From contig NC_060065.1 in NCBI RefSeq assembly GCF_020283565.1, forward strand, positions 20,622,866 through 20,686,865: 64,000 bases of DNA, written 5' to 3'. The notes under the pieces are model-generated. The model worked only from the letters and a program-made list of their open reading frames with translations. It had not been told where the DNA came from and did not search any database. This stretch comes from Trifolium pratense. Taxonomy: Eukaryota; Streptophyta; Magnoliopsida; Fabales; Fabaceae. Positions 21,801 through 33,500 of the stretch are shown here, in pieces. The position numbers were made by a program, and so were the translations under genes. The first letter of the stretch is position 1, and each line of letters opens with the position of its first letter.

Positions 21801-24800
21801 AAGGTAGTTTTTGTGATGGTTAACTCAAAATTAGGAAAGAAGAATAAAAGAAAGAGTGTTATCTATGAGGTTGAAGAAATTTATTTTGAAGATGAAGGAG
21901 AGGAATGGATTGAGAATGTGGAGGATGATCAAGATGAAGGAGATGGCATCTCACTTGTTCTTTGACAAGATACTAGTATCGATGATGTTCTTGGTAATGA
22001 TTTGCATCTTCCTTTTAATGATGATGACGATGATCTTGATGACTATCAGGGCCGGCTTCGAGATTTTGGAGGCCCAGGACAAATAAATTCTTAATAAAAT
22101 TTTTTTTTTTTAAAAGAACATCACAAATTTAAATTGCAAGTATTAAAAATATCAAAAATAATCATTTATTTGTGTAAATAACATAAAAAAGGTCATATTC
22201 TGCATCGTTGAAATTGAAACGATAAATAAAGAATTAAGAGATAATTAATAAATAAAATTAACATTTACAAAACAAATAAAATATAAAATACAACAAATCA
22301 AATAAATAATAAAATATCTAAATGTTCAATGGATTCAATTTCCCACACTTAATTCCTTAATTTTTTTAATAATAAATAGGCTCTTAAAATAAAATATAAA
22401 AAAAATAAACAAATACTTACCAAAAGAAAAAAACAAAATAAGAAAACAAAACTATAATTGGGAGACGGTCGAACTAGCGACCTCTCCATCCAGGTTTACT
22501 AATCACTGTGCGCACTACCATTGGAGCAGACTAATTTACTTGTTGTCTTGTGTTACAAAAGATACTTAATCAATTATGTTTATGATGGGCCAAAAAAAAT
22601 AAAAATTGAGGCCCCAATATTTTGGAGGCCCTGGGCTTGAGGCCTGGTTGCCTTGGCCCAAAACCGGCCCTAATGACTATCATAACAATGGATTGAATGA
22701 TGTCTTAAATGTCTAGACTTGTTTATATGGATTATGTCTTTTGAGAAGTTTATTTTGAACTTTGTCTTTATAGTACTTATGAAAGCTCGATCTTGTAGGT
22801 ATAACAGAAAGGGATAGGGGGTTAAGGGCTTATAGATAAGATTCTATGGTAGGGAAACACTTTTATTTTTTGCAAACACATTGTAAACACTTTGGGTAGC
22901 TTGAAATCATTGGAGTAAGGATCAAAGATTTCTATAGTGAGTTCTTGAGTGAAATATATCAAGTGAGAGAAAATATGAGAGAAATTGGGCATTGTTACTG
23001 GTGAGCAATTGGAAATAAATTGGATCGGAGAGTCGCTCTCGCTCCCAATCTTAATGTATTTGTATCTATAATCTCTTTATCTTGTTTTTTGGATTGATTA
23101 TGTTGTTTTTCTTTAGAGATAGGGTCAAGATTTGTTCCATTTTGAATCTCTATTTGTTTGAACTTTTTAATTTGATAGTCATTATTATTTGCTTCACTCG
23201 TTATTCTTGTTGGTCTTAAACAAGGGTTCGAATTCACAATAACTAGTATCCAAATTCATGCTTACATTTCTTGATAATTTTTTTTTTCATAAAGCTAAGA
23301 TCGGACATATTCCAAATCTCTAGGGAATCAATATTTCCTTTATCTTCTTCTTGGTGAAATGGTGTATGGACAATTGGTGCTTCTTTGGACCTTCAAGTTG
23401 TGTGGTTTAGAGGGTTTGTGTCTAAGCAACTTGGCAATGATATATTTGTTTCCTTTTGGCAAGTTGGATTGGTAGTGTTGACACAATAGTACCCTCGTTT
23501 GTATTCTTTGAAAGCTTTTAAAGAGGCAACAATTTAACAAAGGGGTAAGCTATTGGTGTGTGTGTCAAAAAGCAATTGTTTACCCATTGAGATTGTTGGT
23601 TTGTCCCTAATTTATTTATTTTGGTATCCTTATACTCAATACAATACAAATACTTCAACTTCCACAATACTTTTGCATTGTTGCTAAAATATATTCACTA
23701 GATATTGCATTTATCTAGAAGAAACTCATATTTCAGCATCCATAAAATTTTTTTTTTAAACAAGCATGCTGAAAATCAATCATATTAAAAAAATATTTAA
23801 ATTTTAGATTAACAAGAAAGTAAACTGATACCAAAGTTACAAGTGAAAACTCCAGTGATGGAGCTTGAAGCACAAAAGAAAGAAACTAAACAGTGAAGAA
23901 GAAGATCAAGTTTTCTTTATTGAAATTGAATTAAGTACAATTACAAGTATGTGTAGAGTTTATATAGTTGAGTCAGTTACAAACTAATAACCAACTTGGC
24001 TAACAAACTCTAACAACCTAACTAACTTGAATTGCAAGCTAACTAACTAACTAACTGTATTAAGCTAATTAGTTCATACTTATTCAGTCTTCATTTTGTC
24101 ACACCCCCTCAAGCTGAGGCCTGAAGATGTTAATAAGGCCAAGGTTGGAAAACAATCTATGAAAATTAGCTGGATGCAAGGCTTTTGTCAAGATGTCTGC
24201 AAGTTGGTTGTAACCAGATATAGGCAAGAGCTTCATGAGGCCCTCTTGAAGCCGTTCTCTGACTATGTGGCAGTCTATATCTAGATGCTTTGTTCTTTCA
24301 TGAAAGACAGGGTTAGTGGCAATGTGCAAAGCACTTTGACTGTCACAATACAATGCTGGTAGCTTGTCTGTGTGAACTTGCAAATCTCTCAGCAGATAGC
24401 TCAACCATTGCAATTCACATGTAGCTGAAGCTAAAGCACGGTACTCTGCCTCAGAGGAGGACTTAGATACAGTCAGCTGCTTTTTAGATTTCCAACAGAT
24501 TAAGGATTGTCCAATGAAAAAACAGTAACCTGTGATGGATCTTCTACTATCTGGACAGCCTCCCCAATCAGCATCACTGAATCCCATTAACTGTAATGAA
24601 GAATTTCGGGGAAAAAAGAGACCTGTGCCAGGGTTGCCTTTGAGGTATCTCAATACCTTCTGAGCTGCTTTGAAATGTGCTGAAGTAGGTGCATCAAGGA
24701 ATTGACTAAGTTGTTGCACAGGAAAAGCTATATCAGGCCTTGTAGAGGTTAGATACAGCAGTTTTCCAACTAGAGCTCTATATTCAGTGATATTTGGGTG

Positions 24801-27800
24801 AGGTTCACTGTCATCATGATGAAGTCTATTGCTGGGATCCATGGGAACACTGGATGGCTTGCAGCCCAAGGTACCTGTCTCAGTGAGAAGGTCTAGGCAA
24901 TACTTTCTCTGACAAAGTGTAATGCCTTGTTGTGAATGGGCTACTTCCAAGCCAAGAAAGAATTTTAATGTGCCAATGTCCTTTATACCAAATGCTTTAT
25001 GCAGGCGAGACTTAGTAGCTTCAATTTCTGCTAAGCTATTGCCAGTCAGCACAATGTCATCTACATATACAAGGATAGTAGTAAAACTGTCCTTAGTAGA
25101 TTTAGTGAATAAGGTGGGGTCAGAAAGCATCTGTGTATAACCAATGGTAGTGAGAAATTGTGACAATTTTTCGTACCACTTTCTGCTTGCTTGTTTCAGG
25201 CCATACAAAGACTTAGTTAACTTGCAGACTTGATTGGTTGAAGTGCCCTGCAGACCCTGAGGAAGCTTCATATACACATCCTCATCTAAGTCTCCATGAA
25301 GAAAGGCGTTGTCCACATCAAGTTGATGTATGTGCCAATTTTGAATGGTTGCCACAGCCAATACAGTTCTTATAGTAGTCATCTTTGCAACTGGTGAAAA
25401 AGTTTGAAAGTAGTCCACACCTTCAATTTGATTATAACCTTTTGCAACCAGTCGTGCCTTATATCTATCTATAGAACCATCAGCCTTTCTTTTGATCTTA
25501 TACACCCATTTATTTCCAATAGGCTTCACACCTGCTGGTAAATCAACTATAATCCAAGTGTTATTGTTGGCTAGTGCAGTGAGCTCATGTTGCATAGCCT
25601 TGATCCAACAATTATGCTTTGAAGCTTCTGCATAACTATCAGGTTCCTTATCAGTGAGGAGAGAGAAAAAGTAAGTGGAGTATGAAGGAGATAGATTATC
25701 ATGACTAATGAAGTGAGAGATAGGATAGGGAGTTGTATGAGTGATAGAGTTGCAGTGATAATCTAGAAGATGTGAAGGTGGTTTTGAAGTTCTGGTTGAC
25801 TTTCTAAGTGGAATTGTGGGTGGAGACTCTGGTGGAGGTATGGAAATGGGTGAAGTAGAGTCATTTTGCTGATCATTATCAATGGGAGAAGTGGGAGATG
25901 AAGTATGATCAACTGGTGATCTAGAATTTTGAGTGACAGGATAAGGAATATGGTCAATATGTGGGACGTTTTGGTGTATTGAAGGGCTATTTGTGGTTTC
26001 TTGGTCATTTGTAGTTATATTAGGTGCAATGTGTGATGAATGGATGTTAGTAGGAGGCACCAAGTACTCCCAGGAAGGTTTGGATGGATTGACAGGATAA
26101 GGAAATATAGTTTCTTCAAAAACTACACTTCTGGACACTAAAATTTCATGATTGTGTAGATCTAGAGCTACATATCCCTTCATACCAGGTTTAACACCAA
26201 GATAAACACATTTTCTAGCTCTATGATCAAGCTTTGATCTGTGATGGTCTTGATTGGACACGTAGCATAGAGAACCAAAGACTTTCAACTGTGACAAGTC
26301 TGGTAACTTGTTATGTAAGGCAGTGAAAGGTATCTCACCTTGAATAGCATTAGAAGGAACTCTATTCATAATAAAAACTGAGTGAAGTACTGCATAACCC
26401 CAATATCTTGGTGGAAGGTGAGATTGTATCATCAAGGCTCTGGCTATATTCAATATACATTGGTGTTTCCTCTCTACTCTCCCATTTTGTTGAGGTGTGT
26501 TGACACAACTTGTCTGATGAATTATTCCCTTACTGACATAATATTTTGACAAGCATAGAAATTCAGGGCCATTGTCACTTCTCAAGTATTTCACTTTATG
26601 ACCAAAATGTTCTTCAGAAAACTGAATAAATTCTTGAATTTTGGAAGCTGTTTCAAACTTGCCTTTTAACAATATAATCCATGTAAATCTGGTGTGATCA
26701 TCAACAATGGTTAAGAAGTATCTATGTCCATGTGGTGTGGGAGTTGCAAAGGGACCCCAAATATCCATGTGAAGCAACTCTAAGCAACTAGAAGCCCTAC
26801 TGTTACTTAGATCATGAGGTAGTTTTCTTTGTTTAGCTAGGTGGCATATGTCACAGCAAAATTCATCTTTATTGATATCAATATTGGGATACAATTTGTG
26901 TAAAATTTCTAATCTTTTCTGAGAAGTATGGCCAAATCTAAAATGCCATAAGGCAGTTTTCGGAATACCTAAAGCATTACAATGCTTACCTGTAGGAAGT
27001 GAACTCTGAGATTGTGTACCTTCAAGGTAGTATAAGCCATTGATTAATCTACCCGAACCAATCATCTTCTGCATTGAATTTTGTATGAAGCATAAAGTAT
27101 CAGTGAAGGCAAAAACACAATCCAAATCACTTGTCACTCTTGAAACAGATATGAGATTGAAGCTAAAATGTGGCATCTAAAGAACATTTTTCAATGTAAG
27201 CTGAGAAGTGATGTTGATATCTCCTATTATATTGGTACTAACAATGCTCCCATTAGGCAATTTGACAGGAATAGGTGGAACTTCCTTATATGCAGTGAAT
27301 AGACTCAAGGAAGCACATACATGATCTGTAGCTCCACTATCTAAGATCCACATGTCTAAAAAATTGGGATTAGTACCTTGTTTATCACTGTAGGAAGAAG
27401 CAACACATCTAGTGACATTATGCACTTGAGAGGGTCCTTCACCTGTAGGCTTGGTACTTGACTTCAGCAGAGACATCAAGGCTTGATATTCTTCAGTGCT
27501 AAAGGTGGCCATACGATTGTCAGTCTGATCCTTGAGCTCAGAATCAGCACTATCAACACAGTTTGCACTGGCCTGACCTTGTCCCTTGCTACCAACAACA
27601 GTACCATCTCGAAACCTATAACCAGGTGGGAAACCATGCTTCCTAAAACAGTTATCAACAACATGATTATTCTTATGGCAATAAGTGCATTTCTTATCAG
27701 ATTTTGGAGGAATAGAGCCTTTTCCATAAGCTTGTCTAGTGAAATTGATTGCAGCAGATGATTGCTCAGTTGGATCATCAACAACATCCAACTTATTAAG

Positions 27801-30510
27801 TCCCTCATGTTGAATGATCATTCCAAATACTGAATTTAACTGAGGAAAGGGTTCCATCATCAAAATATGAGATCTAGCCATAACATAGTTATCATTCAGT
27901 CCAGTAAGAAACAGAAGAATCAAATCCTCTTCCCTAAACTTCTTAGCGTTTTGCATAGCTTCACAAACACAAGGAAAAGTACAAGTACAGTTGGGAATAG
28001 GACGATAAAGCTCTAATTCTTGCCATAAACTTTTCAATTTTGTGAAAAATTCTGTAACAGAGGAAGAATCTTGACGAAGAGCATACAATTCACGTTGTAA
28101 AGTAGAAACACGTACCCTATCAGCACGAGAAAAACGAGCCTTGAGATCATTCCACGCTTGTGATGCAGAATCAGTATACACAAGACTTTGAGAAATAGCA
28201 GGAATCACTGAATTCATCAACCAAGACAACACTAAATTGTTACAACGAATCCATGGCTCATATGAAGGATCAAAACGATCTGGCATAGGACAAGATCCAT
28301 CCAAGAAACGAAGCTTATTCTTCATTATCACAGCCTTCATCATGGATCTTGACCACGCATGATAATTCTTGCCATCAAGTGGAGGAGTAACAAGTGCTGC
28401 AGTTGCACTTTCATTGGGATGAACATAGTAAGGATTCTGTGAAGGATCAGAAAGTGTAGGAAATGCAGGCATTTCATTCATATTGCTTGAACTAGCACGA
28501 GGACGCACCATTGTGCAAGATGAAAGAGCAAAACAAATGGATGAAACTAAGAGAAAACAGAACAAGAAGAAAGGAAAAAGAAGGAATGGCGCAGCAGAAC
28601 GCTCAATTGAGACGCTCTGATACCATAACAAGAAAGTAAACTGATACCAAAGTTACAAGTGAAAACTCCATTGATGGAGCTTGAAGCACAAAAGAAAGAA
28701 ATTAAACAGTGAAGAAGAAGATCAAGTTTTCTTTATTGAAATTGAATTAAGTACAATTACAAGTATGTGTAGAGTTTATATAGTTGAGTCAGTTACAAAC
28801 TAATAACCAACTTGGCTAACAAACTCTAACAACCTAACTAACTTGAATTGCAAGCTAACTAACTAACTAACTGTATTAAGCTAATTAGTTCATACTTATT
28901 CAGTCTTCATTTTGTCATAGATGATGAACAGAAAAACAACAACAATAATAATAAGAGGTATATGTAATTAACCTGAGTATTCTCAACTGATTCAGATGTC
29001 ATTGGTATATTATTTATCCTGTTATGGTTGCGGTATCTTTCAATTGTTTCTGGAGTGCTGTATCATTAAAGCCAATGTTAATTAATGATAAATTTAGGGC
29101 TCATATATTTGAAGTAAATATATAGGCACTTGCTAATTAGTTACTTAATATAAAAAGGCAAATACAATTACATGATCAATGTCTTAGAACATAAATGTTT
29201 GACAAGAATGCGAGAAAAATGAAATGGGAATTAGGGAAACATATATATACATATAAATTATAGTAAAAATAAAAAGAGGAATTAGAGAACGATGTATATT
29301 TTATATTTCTTTTTCTTTTATTAAAAATGCAAATGTTCTCCGCCACATAGCTTTAGTTCTAAAAATTTGTCTACACTTATTGTCATTGGGGAAACCCGCA
29401 CTCGCCAAAAATTTACTCACACATACAAGACACAACAAGTGAATAAAAGATCATTTATGTGGTTCGACACATCTTGCCAACATCCATGTGAACACCTCAA
29501 CATCTCGATTGTTAACAACCTTCTTTGTTTTTACTAAAGAAGATACCTGTTATGGTCTTCTCTTTCGTTTTTACCGACTCGCATGTTAGGATTTAAAATT
29601 TAATGGCATGTACATTGTCACTTCCTTGAAACTTCACTTCTCCTTTAGTGTACCTCACTCATATTTGGCACATGTAGATTCCTTTAAGATTCTAGGAAAG
29701 ATAATGGATTATACTGTTTGATGTAGAAAGCATAATATTATTGAATATTTCTATTTATTTTCCTTAAACTTTTTTGTTCCCGAGTTGCATTGAGAGATGA
29801 AGTGCCGGCAAGAATAGTAAATCCTTCATCTACAAGGTCCAATAAATGTTGAAAGGAAAAAAGTCTTTATTTTAAAGCTCCAAAAATCATAGTGTGCAAC
29901 ATTATATTGAAAATAGGGATAGTCATAAATGAAAACGGTATTAACCATGTTTTCAACATTGGTTTATGGATGAAGTTATTTACGCCCAATGTATAATCAA
30001 ATACAGCTTTGATGCAATTGTTAGTTTTTGAAGTAATAGTGTTAGTTTAGAATATAGTTTTTTTTAATCAAGTTTAGAATATAGTTGAAAAGTGTAAAAG
30101 GTTTTGTATTTGATAGTTGAATGGCAACGGTACCAAGTAGTGTGAAACCTTGGAGCAAAAAATAGATTATATTGCTCTCAAATTTGTTGGTTTACAAATA
30201 AGCCATGATTGCCTACTTATGAGTGTGGAAAGAATATTCAAGATATTTGGTTCTAAATTTTCATGACATTTCCTATTAGAAATGTAGTATTGATTTCTTC
30301 TGATATTTACTCAAATTTTCTAGAAAGATCCACAAATATGCATCACAAGAATTCAAGACATGCAAGTCATCAAATCCTCCAACGATTATGAAACTGTTGA
30401 AATTATAATAAGTGTACTAGAAAAATAATTGCTATAAACACAAAAATATTTCTGTTGTAGGAGTTTGAATACCCTTTATACTCTTATTATTAAATATTTT
30501 GATTATAAAA

Positions 30511-30569
<59 letters not shown>

Positions 30570-33500
30570 CTTTAATGGTGAAATTTGATAACTGCGCAAA
30601 AATGTTAAATAACATCAAAACAATTTATTGGGATTGTTTTATTGAAAAATTATATTAAACAGAAATTTTACTCAGGTTGGAGTCTCCCAATCACAAATAT
30701 CGAACTAAATTGTTGTAAGCCAATTCAAAAAAGAAAATAAAATTAAAGATATAGAAATTTCAAAATGATAAAATTCAAAAAACTTCATTTAAAAACATTG
30801 TAAAATAACATCATATAGTAACTTCACAACCAAAAACAAATCACATACATACATGATGTATCCAATTATACACAAATTTTGATTGTCTTGATGAGTATTT
30901 GACTTCAACAAAAAAATTGAATGACAAAGAAGACACGTAAAATAAACCATCATATTAATCTCTGACTTTATAGAATATTCTCAAATAGATCTCTAAAATT
31001 ACGAATATTTCAAAAAGAATCTAATTATATCATTATATTTTTTGAGTTTGCAAAATTTATTGGAGACAACTCAATCTAAAGCACAAGGATTACTCTGAAG
31101 AGAGGCAACAAAGTTACAAACAATGCAGTGGCAGAGACAAAAATGCAGCTGCTCCATCTGCACTGACAAACACTAGCCAAAAAACTAACAGACCATGAAG
31201 TAAAAATCAGCACCACGAAACTTAACCAAAATTCCTTCGGTAATTTTTTTTTTTTCTAGATTTGTCTGTCTGTCACAAGAATCAATGACGTTTTATAAAT
31301 TTTCATAATTTGGAACAACTTTAATATTTAATGTCATGATACTAACTTGTTTTTTTCTACAAGTTCTTGATAATCTTTGAACACAAAATGTATTTTGACC
31401 GTTGAATTGACGTTTCTTACCAATGATTTCGTCGGAATTGTTTTATTTTAAAATAAAAATAAAAATTGTAACAGTCATGTGCTTTTTAACAGGAAAAGAA
31501 AGAATTGTTTATATGGTACACGGATTCCTAAAAACATTACCTACTAATGTCTTCGTAGGAATTGTTTTATTTTTAAAAAAAATAAAAAATGGGTAACTCA
31601 ATTGTTCAAAATAAAAAACAGAAAAAATAAATCATTTTAAAATATGGGTTTCAAATATGGATTTGCAAAAAAAAATCAAGATCGAAAAATTGAAAATTGA
31701 AATCCCTTTGTTTCGATTTCAGATATGAGTTTACATAAATTTTTGTCACAATCATTTTCCTTCACCATACCAAATCCGGTAACGTAGAGAAGATTGAGTG
31801 AGAAAGAAACGCAACGCTAAAAATAAATTATAAGTTCAAATCTACTAAGTTGCAAAAAAAAATTGGGTTTGCGTTTTTATTTTTTTGGGTCTGCTTTTTT
31901 TTCTTCTTGATTTTAGATTGTCAATTTGTTGAAATTTGGTTTAGGCAATGAATTTTGGATTATTGAGGTTAATAGATATGTCAATTTGTTGAAGTTGACT
32001 TGCTTTTTCCAATTTTCATGTGAGTGGATGAAGCCAAGAAGGATGATGATGGTGGTAGATGAAGCCATGGTTCATGGTGATAATTTCTTTTTTTTTTTTG
32101 ACTTCCAGATTTCAACTTGTTTTTTTTTCATCATCTTATAAAAAAATATATATAATATTTCGGTTCTTTCTAATATAATAAAATTAATTATTATCAAATT
32201 TACTAAGTTGTCTTTATCTATTTTAATAAATATTTCAAATTTATATTCTTCTTTGTAATTTTACTTTATTAATAAGATATGCATATTTTTTGTCAAAAAC
32301 AAAAATGCATAAAAATATGAACAAAATAAAAATAAAATAAAAAAATCATAGGAAGTTTTGTAAAAAAATTATTAAAAAAATGAAACAATAAAAAATTATA
32401 GAAAGTTTATTCAATAAAAAAATTAAAAAACAATAAGATGAATAAACAATAAAAACAATAGAAACATTCCTTCAAAAAAAATAAAAACAATAGAAACATA
32501 AACGATTTTGCTACCAAATTATAATAAATTTAATTGTGTATCATAAATTAATAAGTTAAAACTAACTTTCGAGTGAGACTCTTATTACGATATGCATATA
32601 TCCGGAGTCCGATGATCAATTTTTTTTTCTCATTTGTTTGTTAGTTTAATTAAGTGATATTGAACGGTCGGATTGATAAAATTCCAAATTTTCGGTGAAA
32701 ATCAGTAGTTTTAGTCAAACTTCGTGACCCTTACATTAAAACTAGCTTTTCGGTGAAACTGTTATTAAGATCTGCCTATACATCCGGAGTCCGATGATCA
32801 AAATTCTTATTCTTATATGTTTTTTAGTACAACTAGGTGATATTGAACGGTCGAATTGATGAAATATCGAAATCTTTAGTCAAAATCGGTATTTTAGTCA
32901 AACTTCATGACCATTTCAATAAAATTAGCTTTCCAATGAGACTGTTATTACGATCTGCCTATATATCCGGAGTTCGATGATCAAAATTCTTTTTCTCATT
33001 TGTTTGTTAGTCTGATTAGGTGATATTGAACGGTCGGATTGATAAAATTCAAAATCTCCATTCAAAATCGATAGTTTTAGTCAAACTTCATGAACCTTTC
33101 ATTAAAACTAGCTTTCTGGTGAGACTGTTATTACGATCTGCTTATTCATCCGGAGTCCGATGATCAAAATTCTTTTTCTCATTTGTTTTTTAGTCCAATT
33201 AGGTGATATTGAACGGTCAGATTGATAAAATTCGAAATCTCCGGTCAAAATTGGCAGTTTTAGTCAAACTTCATGACCATTTCATTAAGACTAGCTTTTC
33301 GACGAGACTCTTATTACGATCTGCCTATACATCCGGAGTCCGATGATCAAAATTCTTTTTTTCATTTGTTTTTAGTCCAATTAGGTGATATTGAATGGTC
33401 AGATTGATGAAATTCGAAATCTCCACTCAAAATCGGTAGTTTTAGTCAAACTTCATGACCCTTTCATCGAAACTATAGCTTTCCGGTGAGACTATTATTG

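Larger units (their letters stand above)
21440..22716 (+). pseudogene. hAT-like transposase relic (C-terminal dimerisation region)
   Basis: The recognisable part reads [18 protein letters not shown], then [19 protein letters not shown], an intron-like gap (about 21680-21768), and [18 protein letters not shown]. These match the C-terminal hAT dimerisation region common in plant BED-finger/DUF659 proteins. An acidic Asp/Glu tail follows and is interrupted by an in-frame TGA at 21963-21965. It is then split by a hAT MITE (22047-22672) and ends at TAG 22714-22716. Upstream stops and shifts make it a dead fragment. It lies between two LTR-like tails inside intron 2 of the SOC1-like gene, on the opposite strand. 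Confidence 0.7.
23810..28917 (-). mobile_element. Nearly intact Ty1/copia element in intron 2
   Basis: Two 292-bp LTRs (23810-24101 and 28626-28917) differ at about two positions. The 5-bp target duplication TAGAT is exact (23805-23809 and 28918-28922). The primer site and polypurine tract are present, and one long gag-pol frame is broken by a single TAG. It is in the same orientation as the SOC1-like gene and is therefore transcribed within its pre-mRNA. Confidence 0.96.

Noticed and set aside
28512..28631. An N-terminal hydrophobic leader on the intronic copia gag
   Set aside because: The upstream codons cover the primer binding site and LTR end; the first good ATG is at 28511.
29370..29560. 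A retrotransposon LTR fragment (TATGTGGTTCGACACATC region)
   Set aside because: It looks repeat-like, but I found no paired copy, border or duplication in the window.
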